This document shows positions 1 through 11,700 of a DNA stretch of 64,000 nt, piece by piece. The stretch is taken from the NCBI RefSeq assembly GCF_921293095.1, contig NC_060247.1:55091111-55155110 (forward strand), read 5' to 3'. The DNA is from Ischnura elegans. Its lineage: Eukaryota > Arthropoda > Insecta > Odonata > Coenagrionidae. The notes below the pieces were generated by a model. The model searched no databases. It was not told the DNA's origin and saw nothing but the letters and a program-made list of their open reading frames with translations. How positions within the stretch are numbered: position 1 is the stretch's first letter; each line of letters begins with the position of its first letter. The position numbers and the translations under genes were made by a program.

Positions 1-261
1 AGCTAGCAAAAATGAACGAAGACCATAGGGAAAACGGTTGAGGAAAATTGAGGAATATGAATGAAAACCCAATATCGAAAAAAGTAAAGGAGTGAGGTTA
101 GTTTGAAAAAGCTGAAATATGACTCCAAGTATTACATAAAAGTGAAGGAAGAGATAACGTTAATTTATAACATTGAGAACATCCTATAGTTTTAAAGTTA
201 TCTTTATACTTGACTGATATAAATTTTTCTTCGGACTACGAATAGGCTAAAAATTGATCTA

Positions 262-872
262 TACACGAGGGCTCCATGGAAAGAAATATCCGTTTTTTTC
301 ATAAATTAAAGGCTAAAGTAGATTTATAAAATTTATTATATAAACCTTAAAACAATGGCTTTCCTATACCTTTCATCATAGCTTAGATGAAAATTTAGGC
401 ACTAATCATGCCAATAAACTAACTTTGAAATTCCTTCTGCAAAGAAATCTCCCGCCTCTGCCTTAAGCCATCCGGCGACTGAATCTTTAAGCTCTTCATC
501 TTCCTCAAATCGCTGGTAGACAAGCCATTCCTTCATATGCTTAAAGCACTCATGCATCTCATAACCATTCCTTCATCATAATCTTTGGGCCTTACATAGC
601 ACAAAGTTCCCTATTTGAATTGCTGCTGCCGAATATTATTTAGCTGTGAAAATCGCATAAGATGCACGAAATTCACATATGACGGGATTTTCTTTTGTAG
701 CACACATTTTTGACAAGCTACCTAAATACAACTAGATCTCAAACAACCTTCACTCTACCACGGCTGTACGCCCACTGACCCGCCGTGCGTGCCGACGCAA
801 CCATGGCGGCACTACCCCCTCCACTTTTCATGTAGTGAGCAAACGGAGGTTACTTTTCGAACAGCCCACGTA
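262..872 (-). mobile_element. mariner-family element, internally deleted
   Basis: On the minus strand, 410-590 reads as the C-terminal end of a mariner transposase (KEWLVYQRFEEDEELKDSV, then GWLKAEAGDFFAEGISKLV). These match the conserved 'WLGGQRF..DEELK...FY.EGI.KLV' stretch of the family. TA-flanked ends resemble mariner termini: TACACGAGGGCT at the left and, inverted, TACGTGGGCTGTTCGAAAAG at the right. At about 610 bp it is roughly half the usual 1.3 kb, and the catalytic D,D,D region is not recognisable, so it is a dead deletion derivative. The C-terminal homology is clear; the exact ends are an inference. Confidence 0.65.
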
Positions 873-1501
873 TAAAGAAAGTTTTACTGTCTAATTGAAA
901 ACACACCTTCAACTCACGCATGCTTCTGTTCAGAACTTCATCCATACGTCAAAGGGAAATCAAGAGCGTGGTGATGACTCAGCCACTAAAGCAGTACGTA
1001 ATCTAACAGGAGAGAGAAATAAAACTACTCTTTTACAATAAATAAATATATATGTGAGTAATAATTTCTATGGACCCTTATTGCTAACTTTCCCCTAATG
1101 ATGTAAAATAGAGCAGGTAAATATATAATTAAAGGCAAGGTCATGGTAAGAATTCTCAGCCCAAACGCTTTCGATGAAAATGTTTTGAATCGTTGGAATA
1201 AAAAGAATAAAAATCAACCCCTTGCCATCGAAAGGCACCAATAGCTATTGCCAAAATACAGGTATATCCACATAAACTACGAGGAGAAAACTAATTCAAT
1301 TGTATGTCGATAAAAATTTTCAGCCCGACAAATTATCCTTTGAAACTGGACCTTGTTAAATGCTGCATGTCACAACTTTTCATTACATAACATCAAAAGG
1401 TGATGATCCAGCATGTATCTGATTCTGGGGCCTTCAGCGATACTAAACGCGTCAATTTTTCCCAATCAAAGCCTCTTTACCGCCAATTTTTTCTTAAAAT
1501 A
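873..1501. other. intergenic, nothing recognised
   Basis: AT-rich sequence between two transposon relics. I see no exon-like open frame, RNA gene or repeat structure. Confidence 0.5.
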
Positions 1502-1505
1502 TTAA

Positions 1506-1821
1506 CCCTCATAGTGCCACCGAAATTTGGTGGTACATACTAGCGAAAAGTGCCAACCTAAATTTAAGAGATTTGTAGCACTTTTTCAAAAAGCAAAATA
1601 CGAAGTTACTATTTTAGATATCAATGTAATGTTTTTTTATTTTACTAAAAAGGAATTAGTTATTGATTATAATATTCTAATAAATTGCATAAAGGATAAA
1701 GTTAAATATTACAACAATATTAGTTTGAAAATCCGGTCTACGCTCGAGCCGATATATCGGCTCGTGGCACTTTTCACCCGTAGAGCAAAAGCCGATATAT
1801 CGGCCCGTGGCATTTAGAGGG
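1506..1821. mobile_element. piggyBac-like MITE (316 bp)
   Basis: The element is flanked on both sides by TTAA (1502-1505 and 1822-1825). Its termini are inverted and begin with CCCT: CCCTCATAGTGCCAC on the left and, reversed, CCCTCTAAATGCCAC on the right. TTAA targets plus CCCT ends are the signature of piggyBac elements. The interior has no transposase; two GCCGATATATCGGC palindromes lie near the right end. The 96-codon open frame inside is taken as chance. Confidence 0.75.
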
Positions 1822-1825
1822 TTAA

Positions 1826-2552
1826 GAGATCGTAGATCAACCTATCGAGGGATAACGGTAACCTCCCTTTCCATTACGAGCAAACCTGCTTCAGGTGCAA
1901 GTTCCTCCCTGATGCCATAGTTTCCCTCTGGCTTTTTGACTTTCTTTTTAGTTTCTGTGTACAACTATAGGAGCCTTTCTCGACGGATTCATTGCTTAAA
2001 TATGCTCCGGTAATATCCTAAAGTTCCGCTCATTTATTCTTGGATATTCCATTAAAGATCACCTTTGATTCACTACGGCTTCATCTAAATTATTCAATCT
2101 CATGTTTTATGTATAGATAGGCAATCGAGCGTGATAAAAAGTTATCAAAACCAGAATGACTTTTTTATGAAGCAGTCTTTCTCTTACCTATAAGTTGATT
2201 TAACATTTACTCCTGATCACAAATATGCTAATTGGATTTAGACAGTTGCTAAACTGACATGCCCGCGGCTATGTGATCTAGATTTTCAGACTCAAAATGT
2301 TCGAGAACAGGTCGGATGAAGGAAAGAGAAGTTTTGATGTCCAGAAATGGCGTATATTTTCGAAACGATTTGCAAAATTGGAAATTTGGCCGTAGAGAGT
2401 AGGTACTGTTGATTTGAGTAAAATGTAGTCCAATCCAGGCACAAACTTTCACTTAATAAACAGCTGTTACTACCATCATGGGCAATGCGTGAGTAGATTA
2501 GGTGATCCATTCCCAGAGTTTGCTGAACACAATAGAGGAGAAATGTCTCCTA
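1826..2552. other. intergenic, nothing recognised
   Basis: No supported gene. Two overlapping minus-strand open frames around 2250-2510 show no family signature and no splice context. Confidence 0.45.
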
Positions 2553-2827
2553 AGGCCTGTCTACACGATAAATTAACACGTACGAGTTAATGAACGAGTG
2601 CGTTAATAAACAAATATGTAGAATATTTAGAACAAAAATGTAAAATAGAACATATAAAAATGCATGAACCAAATTAGAACAGGTTCAATTTTCCGTTCAT
2701 GCATTCGCACAAGTTGGGTGGTTACACGGTATATTTTCGTGTTCGTTCTCACGTTCATACATTTAGAAATTAACTCGTAACGGTTGACATACCGTGTAAT
2801 GTACCGTGTAAAGTGTACCGTGCCTTT
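2553..2827. mobile_element. decayed Harbinger-related MITE
   Basis: It starts AAGGCCTGTCTACACG and ends with repeated ACCGTGTAA/CCGTGCCTTTA motifs, inverted relative to each other. Its interior shares the string 'catgaac.aaattagaacagg' with the better preserved elements at 28463 and 34803. It looks like an older relative of that family. The termini are blurred and no clean target duplication is visible. Confidence 0.45.
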
Positions 2828-3867
2828 ATAGTTGGTTCCTTGGCCACAACTAAAAGGATTGAATCGGGTACGGGATATGAATGGGCGAAGTTTATGTAGG
2901 ATACAAGGTCTAAAACGAAAATGATGATATCATAGAACAGACGCGAAGAAATGATACCTGATTGCTAGTTTTGATGCATCAAGGAGGATTGAATTAATGG
3001 ACGCGTTGAAATGAAAGAAAGTTGCACTTTTCCACAGTAATTAAATGCGTACGACGCGTTTCGGATCACAGAGCCATACCTTTCATTTCAATACGTCGAA
3101 CTTCCACTATACCATGCCTGAAATGGTTGAACTTGGACACGTGTTCATAAAATTGCAAACATAACGAATGGCTACATTACCTATATTATAACGTGGATAT
3201 ATCCCTCGAGGCATTCCAAAGACCATGCCGGAGATCTTGTTCGACGGTGGGCGTCGCACTGAATTCAAATTTACGCAAAACAAACACTATGCACAAGCAC
3301 AAAATCAACTCTTCCTAAATTCGATATCCTTTTACCACTTTTGCATTGTTATAAAATTAAGCACATACCCTCCCGGAGCAAGCTTTCAGATCGGAACTAC
3401 GGGATAACCGGCTACGCAGCCAACAAACCGTCGAAGGAAGGCGTCCGAAGTACTCGAAAAGCGACAAGCAACTGAAAGACGTTGCATGCACGAGTGTTCC
3501 ACACACAAGACTAGTTCTCTTCAGGTTAGTGCGAAGGAGTACAAAAATATCGAATGGATTTCGTCGAAAGCTACGAGAGAAAGGCGACTCCATCAAATTG
3601 GATATAAATTAGAGTGCATGTGCGGCAGGAATTTTTACGAGAGTGCCTTAGCACTCGATCCCACTTTGAATTTTGCGGAATGGACTTCTTTATTGTGAAT
3701 GCGAAGGGTTTGGTCAGCTAGGTATACATTTCAATGCCGTTAGCAGTAGTATTTTTATGAATAGATGGCTCCGGGTTAACTTCATCGAATTGAAACCTCA
3801 CAGGAAACGTCACATAAGCAAGAGGAATCTCAGATTCCGCGCATGGGGACAAGACTGAAATGGGAAA
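2828..3867. other. intergenic, nothing recognised
   Basis: A stretch of moderate GC at 3380-3860 has several short overlapping open frames on both strands. None carries a motif I recognise or convincing splice signals. Confidence 0.4.
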
Positions 3868-3960
3868 ATCTTAGTAGATTTACAAAATTTATTATATAAA
3901 CCTTAAAACTAAGACTTTCCTTTAATTTTCAAAATAATTTCCATGAACAATTTTACATCT

Positions 3961-4160
3961 AGAACATCTACATAATGCCCCGCAAGCCGCCTAAAAGGCG
4001 TGTGGCAGGGGGTATTACGACACCAGCCGTTTACACATAAAATAGAAGTGCTCTAACGAAGTTGGGACTACCGTTTATTAAAGTCCTTTATAGTTCGGGG
4101 AAAAAACGAGTTCCCATATATATTCGTTCGGCAAAACATATCTCTTAATTTATCTTCTAT
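3961..4160 (-). mobile_element. LINE 3' end (CR1/Jockey-like), antisense
   Basis: The minus strand encodes the C-terminal reverse-transcriptase tail (FCRTNIYGNSFFPRTIKDFN), matching the tail of the LINE at 16541 (FFPRSIRDYN). The shared 3' UTR motif, a 'CATCTAC' run followed by a C-rich GCAAGCCGCC..AGGCGTGTGGCAGGGGG block, is present in both copies. The element is 5'-truncated to about 200 bp and appears to sit inside the second mariner copy, splitting 3868-3960 from 4213-4610. Confidence 0.6.
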
Positions 4161-4212
4161 GGGACCTGGAAATATAGTGTGGCTATTAGGAAATATAGTG
4201 TGGCTACACCTA

Positions 4213-4610
4213 TAAACTATCTTTGAAATTCCTTGGGCAAAAAAATCTCCCGACTGTACCTTGAGCCATCCGGTGACTGAATATTTGAGTTCTTCGTCTC
4301 CCTCAAATCGCTGGAAGCCAAGCCATTCCTTCATATGCATAAAACACTCATGCACTCCAGAACAACTACTTCACTCATAATCTTTGGGCCATACATAGCA
4401 CAAAGTTTCCTATGAATTGCTGCTGCCGAATACTGTTTATCTGTGAACAATAGAATAACAGGACGCAATTCACACATGCCAGGATTTTATTTTGCAGCAT
4501 ACATTTTGACAAGCTACCAAAATACCAACTAGAGCTCTAACGACCTTCACTCTACCACGACTGAACGCCGACTGACCTGCCGTGCGTGCCGACGCAACAA
4601 TGATGAGCTG
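4213..4610 (-). pseudogene. mariner transposase C-terminal remnant
   Basis: This is a second, diverged copy of the mariner at 262-872. The minus strand reads MKEWLGFQRFEGDEELKYSV, then GWLKVQSGDFFAQGISKIVY. Sequence at 3868-3900 (agtagatttacaaaatttat) matches 310-345 of the first copy, so the intervening LINE end (3961-4160) interrupted it. The catalytic region is missing; the piece is non-functional. Confidence 0.6.
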
Positions 4611-6614
4611 ACGAAACGAGGGAGTTTATTTTGTATTGTGGATTATAATCGTAAATTTTATTTCCATTAAAATTAATTGTCATGAAGAAAGACAAGTATC
4701 GGGATAGCCATTGAATTTATGTACAAGTATTCCGTGGATTTCATTTTTACATTTCCAAGAGTAAAATTGGAGTTATGCTTTCAATACTAGCGCGTTGTAG
4801 CATGTACTTACTCTTGGATTGAAATTTGAGGGGTGTTGTGTTACGGCCTTCTAACATATAGGAACATACCAAATAAGATGCATAAATCCTACTCAACCGT
4901 ACATATTTTTTTCCTTCAGTGACGAATTTCTGGCTGAAACAAGGTTGTAGTCTTGAAATTTTCTGGGACCAACAGGAGATCCTAATCGACTTTAAATTAT
5001 CAAGGATTTTTTACTTGGTACGACACGTTTCGACTCTAAAGTTTCGAGTACACGTAATTGGTCAGAACTCGAAAATGACGCCCTAGTGACGACACGCGCC
5101 GTATAAAATTTAAAAAATCTGCAAAAATTTACAAAGGCAATATAACTACATTCAGCATGAATCATATCCCTAATTCACCTCGAACTCAGCTACTAAAAGT
5201 TATTCCAAAGAATCATTACAGAAATGCATTAAGACTCTTACGCATTGAGGGAATATGCTGGTGATTGATTAAGGGCCTATTGAGGATGATGAGATAAACA
5301 GAATGGCCCTAGAATACCACCCATTTCACCTACCCATCTAGCTAGAAGGGATGAAATATAGAGGATGCAAGGAAAATTCAGGCCCATGGACCGATCCACA
5401 ATGTATCTAGCGTTGATTTTCTCGTTTTAAACACACCTTCGCTTCAAAAAATATTCCTCCCTCTAGACTCCAGTTACTTGGATTGTTGGGCTGCTGTAAC
5501 CCTTCCGAATCAATCATAATTCTATTCTTCCGTCCGACTAATTTATTTGTACAGGTGGCCAGAGGAATGACTTACCTTTTCCCCTAGAGAACAAAGTCCC
5601 CGGTGTTGAAGCTTGATAGTCATACACCAATACAAAGGTATTAAACTAGGATACATATTATCCATAACAATCCAAGAAATATTTGATATTCGATTACTGA
5701 AATGTATTACTGGTTGATTGACTGACTGATAATTACTGGTTAATATGTTTACACATTTACCAGAGCCTTTATCATATCCGTCACTGCTACAGCCTGAGTG
5801 CTTACTATAAATCGCAGCATACTTTTTTCCCCAACGAATATTTCTCCTAGAAGCTTATGGATTGCATAAATTATTTTCGCTTGTGTGAATCAAAAGTTAT
5901 GGCGAAAAGTGAACACCCTTGAGCAGCTTCTTTCGTCAATGAAAATATTGTCTCCCTCCAAAACTTCTATGACTCTCTTTAAACCACAATATATCTCAAC
6001 CACAACGAACGAGTGTAGTCAGAAAGATAAGTTAGCATAAAGTTCAGAATTTCAGTTAATAAAACAATTTTTAATTGTAATAGGTAATTAATTATTAACG
6101 AATTAATTTAAAATATTAAATATCCCGTCTATTAACCTGCTTACTTAACCTTTATACCTAAACTTTCCGCCTGGATTTAAAATTGCGCCACTGAATTCTA
6201 TCCTGTTTTAAACATTTAGTTCAAATTATACTTAGCGTATTACTAGCCCCGAGATTTGGAGCTAGAGCTTTGCGATAATTTTATGACCATAGTCGAGGAG
6301 ATTATATTTCTGGAGGGCATGTTTTGGATATCAGACACGCCCAACAAAGTAATTCCTTCGTCACCTCTACGATCATGAGGCGCGAAAGCTGATTGACGTG
6401 GTAAAGTGGTCCAGGAAGTGATTTTAATGGTCCAGGTGAATGACTCTGCGGAAATACCAGTAATAGCGTGGAAGTCTCTTTCCTTCTTTCCATCGGTGCC
6501 AATAGAGGGACTACCGTGTTACCTGATATATAGCAGCAAAAATTTCTCTCCAATCTTGAACACGTAAATGAGACTGTATAAAAGTATTTTATTGCTGACT
6601 AAATTACTTAAAAA
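4611..6614. other. intergenic, nothing recognised
   Basis: Two kilobases of AT-rich sequence without a gene, terminal repeats or RNA-like structure that I can support. A minus-strand 83-codon frame at 6302-6553 shows no family signature. Confidence 0.45.
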
Positions 6615-6806
6615 ATGACACTATGTCTGGCTTTAGTGGCACTCTGCAGCTTGATAGCCTTGCACCCAAAAATTACCTGCTTACCACGTCTAAATTATGG
6701 CATCAAGAATCTGGAAAACATCACAAACAAGGCCACTCCCAATGGCCTCAAAATCTCTCATTGCCAATTCAAAATAATAAAAAAGGCTCCGGCAAAACTG
6801 TTTTAA
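6615..6806 (+). CDS. possible 63-aa secreted peptide (weak)
   Basis: The frame starts with a textbook hydrophobic leader (MTLCLALVALCSLIALHP) followed by a basic, lysine-rich 45-residue tail. A TATAAAA lies at 6577-6583, 38 nt before the ATG, which would leave an implausibly short leader if it were the promoter. There is no homology I recognise, no second copy and no splice support. A longer frame (6623-7096) overlaps it. Chance is a real alternative. Confidence 0.15.
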   Translation: MTLCLALVALCSLIALHPKITCLPRLNYGIKNLENITNKATPNGLKISHCQFKIIKKAPAKLF

Positions 6807-7639
6807 TTATAAATCTGCACCTGTTCTACGAAAATTTGGTCGGTATAAATGCTGGCCAAACGTTATTAACTGTTGCCTATTACACCTGCAAAAATATTAA
6901 AAGATCATTAGCCGTTTCCCGTTCATCGTCTGTTTTTTTTGCTTTAATTCCGTCACATACCGCCAACCCTTTTACTAGAACGACGTCAAAGAGTCAAATA
7001 TCCGTTTTCGTTCTTACAAAAAAAAGAGGGGATCAAGGTGATTTCTCTTTTATATTCCCGCTCAAGCGCACTAAAGAGAGAAGAGTGATAGGCTGAGCGA
7101 ATAAAATTAAGGGAGGGGGGAACGTTTTTCTCTTTGGGAGAGTTGACCTTCCCCTACTACAAAGCCAGTTGGAACACGACTTTAATGCTGTTTTTTGGTC
7201 TTCATCCCTTCTCACTCAGATCAAGTACAATAGGTAACCTTTCAGTATTCTGCTTTCGTATCCTTACAGACTACAGACATGGCCAAATTAATGCGAGTGA
7301 CTTTACAAACATTCGGAGATGAAACGAAAATGGGAATTGATATTCAACTGACGATAAGTACATTTTAAAAGTCTGAATTGTCTGAACCTACCCAATTAGT
7401 GAGTTCGTCTTACCTCTTTTCCGTAGCTCTGCTGAGATCAATATTTTGTGAGCAATGCTAATTAGAATTAGGCATTGGCCGAAGGCCGGAGACTAAGAAA
7501 ATTCGACGGACAGTAGCGGGAAGCCGAAAGCTTTCTGCTTGTATAATGAGCCGCATAAAATCGAATCTGTTATTCCCTTGCTTCTGGACTTGTTTCTTTT
7601 TTATTCAATGAATGTCCTATAAATATGAATTATGTTATT

Positions 7640-7765
7640 TTCGGTCTCGGTAGCGGTGGGGTAAAGACCTCGCCTGCCAAATAAAAGGTCGCGGGCTCGA
7701 GTTCTGCCTGGGAAGGTTGCCCCTATCCAGGGCATGGTTGTTCGCGCTCGTATATAATTGTTAAA
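7640..7765 (+). mobile_element. tRNA-derived SINE fragment
   Basis: It contains a pol III A-box-like segment (TAGCGGTGGGGTAAAG) and, about 40 nt on, a B-box-like segment (GCGGGCTCGAGTTCTGCC), followed by a non-tRNA body. The cloverleaf is not intact, so this is a SINE rather than a tRNA gene. Confidence 0.45.
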
Positions 7766-8618
7766 TATGTCGAAAACCCCAATATAAAAGGCTAATATGT
7801 GCTTTTATCGGTATGTGTGGGAATAAAAAAAGAGTCTTCGTCAGCTCGAAGTCAAAGCTCATCAACTTATATGAACAGACATTTCTCTGTATTAACTCCA
7901 TTCGTATTTCTTGGTTGAAACTCTTGTGGGTCATTGTAGCTATTGGTGATGTTTTTCGGGTATATCCCGCGTATTTGTCCGGTTTAAGAAGATTTATCCC
8001 GTCCGGATATGGAAGGAAGTTGAAAGGGGGTGAAGGAGGTGTCATTCGATCATATAATTTATTTTAGAAAATATAAAAGGCTAATTTTTTACAGGGGCTA
8101 GAATAGACAATGAAGATAGTGCTTGCAATTAATTTTCCTAAGAGAATATTTTTTCTTAACTGCTGTGCACTGATTCCAAAATGGCAGGTTTTTCTGATTT
8201 AAGCAACAGAGCTTTTTCTTGGTAAATTCATCTTCGACCTTAGCCAAGTCCGTGAAATAATGCATTGCATGCGATAAAGTTATTGATGCAATAGATTTAT
8301 TAACATATAAGTGAGATTGATTGCGATTAAGCAACTTTAAGCTTGGAGAAAAAACTGCATTTAAATGCAGCAAGAGAAGGGCGTCATGAATTAGGGAAAA
8401 ATACTGATATATGCACTGAGAAAGCAATTAAATATAAATTAATAATTTATAAGAATTATTATTTATAAGGGAAACTTTCGTGTTCTCGGTGAATAATTAT
8501 TTTTCATTATTTTTAGAAGAACATTTGAAATATTAAGGAGCACTCTCTATCTCTAGCCGTGTGAATGCTTCATGAGTGCCAGCATGAATAAATAAGGTAG
8601 AAAAAGTAAGTCGCACCA
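7766..8618. other. intergenic, nothing recognised
   Basis: Overlapping short open frames at 7761-8067 and a minus-strand 109-codon frame at 8098-8427 are present. None has a recognisable domain, a leader or splice context. Confidence 0.4.
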
Positions 8619-8626
8619 TTTATAAC

Positions 8627-8889
8627 CAGTGGCGGATACAGAAAAAACTCAAGGGGGGGGGGGGCGCAACATATCTTCAATTGTCTTTACTTTTATCGTA
8701 ATAAAATATGATCAAGTCACAGGCAAAGTATACGAAAATTTTATTTAAAGTGATTATAAAAATGTAAAAGACAATGCCATCTTATGATATAAAAAAGCTA
8801 AAATTGTGGTTTTGCAATGTTCGGCAATACAGGCGGACCCGCAAGGGGGGGCGCGCCCCCCCTGCGCACCCCATCTGTATCCGCCACTG
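8627..8889. mobile_element. hAT MITE with perfect 8-bp target duplication
   Basis: The terminal inverted repeats are perfect over 15 bp (CAGTGGCGGATACAG and its complement). They are bounded by an identical 8-bp duplication, TTTATAAC, at 8619-8626 and 8890-8897. CAGTGGCG-type ends with 8-bp duplications are diagnostic of hAT elements. The 263-bp interior has no transposase. G-runs lie next to both termini. Confidence 0.88.
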
Positions 8890-8897
8890 TTTATAAC

Positions 8898-10555
8898 GAA
8901 TCAAAATTACCTATATTATAATCCTTTGAAATTTTTCACGCTTTGACATGGCTGTGGTAACAATACCGTATCTGTGTACCACTGCGGTTTTTCGGAGAAT
9001 CTACAAGTAAAAACTTAAGGTAACTTGAATTATACTTCAGAAAACAGTTAATTAATCAGAGATCATGTATCTCAGATTTTCAGCGATTTCAAGCTTAATT
9101 AACTCTCAAAGTTAACAGCTGTAGTTAATCAAAACAGCCAAATTTATCTTACCCTTCTTTCCATTATGGAGATTGGCGCACTGTCGGACAGGACTGTTAT
9201 TCTCTTTTGATTTCTTGATTTTTCTGGCTGCTCCTGACGAACCTCTTAAGCTCGCATAGTAGCGGACATGACGGTCGCATTAAAATATAAGTACTTAGAT
9301 TGAACGAAGACCTGCTTTATGAAGAATTAATGCTTAAATTATAATGAGTAGGAGTATAATCTCTAGGCTACAAGCCATTTTAAGATTTAATAGCGAATCA
9401 CGTGGTTCAGTGCACCAGAGTAAAACTTAGCGCGGTCTTTTTTTGTCATCTAGTAATCATAACTTATATTAAATTTTTTCTCGAAGATTTCAAACTATTC
9501 GGCAAACATTTTACATAGTGCTCACTTTTACATTAGATATTACAAACAAGTATACATGTTATGTAAAAAGCCTTTCATCAACACCACATGTATTAGTACC
9601 GATGACGTGATATTTAAGATAATAGAACACAAAATAGATGCAATATAGTATCTACTTCACTTTGTGTTAAACATGCCCTCAGCATCCTCCGTAGACTACC
9701 TATTAGACGGCTTTATTGCCTAGTTAATTGGTGCCATGCCATTACGAAGTAACCCCAGTTCTATTTTTTCGAAAATTTGGAAATAAGCCTTGTACGTAAA
9801 TAATTCCAGACTTTGTTAATCGTATATGGAATGTTATAGGCAATTGAATAAAGGATTTCACTTCCGAAAGACTACTTGCTAACACCAGTATTTAAATTGG
9901 GCATGGAAAAAATCTTTTTCACGATTGGTTTGCTGAATAAAATTTTCACGCTCTGTAATTTTAAGAGGGATAATAGTCATTATCTGGTGAGCATTGCCAT
10001 AATGACTTCGAAGAGAAACTAAGAGGTCATAGAGTACACTGAAGTTTTAGATGATATCTTTAACGCATAACTGAAGTGAAGCGATTAGATTTTTATCATT
10101 ATTTTTTTCTCAAGTCCTCCATAATTTAACAATCAATTCAGTTCGTTCAGTATATTCGTCATTGTCAAATACCTTCGGATTGTTTTCAAGCGCACAATGG
10201 CTATAATGCCAGTGGTTACAGAGTGGACTGTACTATATCCAGACTATAGCATCTAAATAAACATGGAGGAATTGCTCAAGAAGTCCAATAAATTCGCATT
10301 TACGATAAAACCAGATACCTGGGACATTTTTAAAGGGAAATGAACAGCGTAGTTAATTTGAAATCGATGGAATTGTAATACGCCATAAAGGTTGAAGTCA
10401 TATGCGTCAAATTCCAGAAAGAATGTGATGGCTCATGCATACTATGTTGATCTAGTACGTTGTTGTATAGTTAGTGATAGCAGAGATTGGTTTAATTTTC
10501 GGATTGCTTGAAATAAGGTGCCAGATTACATCGGAATCATGAGCTGAGATTACTT
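8898..10555. other. intergenic, nothing recognised
   Basis: AT-rich, with no open frame of note on either strand and no terminal repeats found. Confidence 0.5.
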
Positions 10556-11345
10556 CATCATCATCATCATCATTAGTCAACGATTCTAAGATTGGTTTGA
10601 CGCAAGTCTCCATTCCTCTCTCCTTTCCGTTATCCTTTTCATAGCGGCATATTTCATCTCTTATACAGTCTTTATAACCTGTTCTATGTGACTCGACCGG
10701 GGCCGTCCCTTGCTCTTCTTCCCTTCCACCTGCCCTTCTACGATTGTTTTCATCAGGCCATCACGCCTCATTATGTGGCCAACCAAGCTGTCTCGTCTTC
10801 TCCTTAAAAATGAAGCTGAAGGTTTTTTGAAGAGTTATCTTTTCTCCCACTCCTCTTAGCACTTACTCATTACTTACTCGGTCGATCCATCTTATCTTCA
10901 TCATTCTTCGTAGCATCACATTTTGAAGGCTTCCATTCTTTACTTCTCTACTGATCAGTGGCGCAGCGAGGGGGGGTTTAGGGGGATAAACCCCCCCCCC
11001 CAGAGCTCAGAGAAATTTTTAAGTTAAATCCATTTTACTTAATTTCATTAATATTACTTATAGAATAATGTAAGGATTTATAAAATATCCCTGAGAAAGC
11101 CGTAAAATTCACTATTTATCCTAAATTGTTTCTGAGGAGGGCCCCCGCACCTTCCGCTTACCCTGGCGGGTATGCCGTACCCCCAAACATCCCAGTATTA
11201 GTTGCGCCTTAAACCCCTCCCAGCCTTAATTCCTAGCTGCGCCCCTGCTACTGATGTCAACGTCCAAGCCTCGCTTCCATTGAGAAGCATTCTCCGAATA
11301 AAACACTTGGTGTATTTTTTCCTTACTTCTTTGCAATAGGCAAGA
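10556..11345 (-). pseudogene. RTE-type LINE 3' end, split by a hAT element
   Basis: The minus strand reads as the degenerate C-terminus of an RTE reverse transcriptase, with KIRWIDRVSNEEVL, LVGHIMRRDGLMKTIVEG and GRPRS segments typical of that family. It ends in a (ATC)n microsatellite at 10560-10580, the usual RTE tail. Stops and frameshifts interrupt it. Homology resumes after 11256, because a hAT element inserted at 10956-11247. Confidence 0.65.
10956..11247. mobile_element. hAT MITE inserted in a LINE
   Basis: Termini CAGTGGCGCAGC and GCTGCGCCCCTG are inverted repeats with one mismatch. The identical 8-bp sequence CTACTGAT flanks the element at 10948-10955 and 11248-11255. It has G- and C-rich ends and no coding capacity. 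It is younger than the RTE fragment it interrupts. Confidence 0.85.
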
Positions 11346-11584
11346 ATAACTTCATTCGGCTCCTTTCAAGGTTATAACACGTAAATTAAATGGATGATAG
11401 AATTGGCACAACCGAATGAAGAAAGTGTGCATTTTAAATCAAATGCATCGATCAATTTTCAACTCTACTTCTTATTCCAGTCAACTCTGTTTGTAGGATT
11501 TTTAAAAATGCATACGCAAAGTTGAAATTGTATATATTTTTAAGCGTGTAGTTTTGGTGGTAGATATTCATGGTTTAATTCTAA

Positions 11585-11700
11585 GTTTAGGGATGTGCGA
11601 GTACTCGAAAATTCTAGTCGAGCCGAGTAGTTGGTACTCGACTCGAGGGTTTCGAGTAGCATTACGAATATCGAGTCGAGTCGAGTAGTTTCGGTTACAG
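11585..11700. repeat. GAGTC/ACTCGA-rich repeat
   Basis: Starts AGGGATGTGCGAGTACTCGA and repeats GAGTCGAG/ACTCG units for about 110 bp. This text is typical of a DNA-transposon terminus, but I could not find a matching inverted end, so only the repeat is asserted. Confidence 0.4.

Noticed and set aside
6623-7096. 157-codon open frame (+)
   Set aside because: Low-complexity Lys/Ser-rich text with no domain; it overlaps another frame and contains no splice or conservation evidence.
8098-8427. 109-codon open frame (-) that vaguely recalls transposase text
   Set aside because: No motif could be placed with confidence; no terminal repeats around it.
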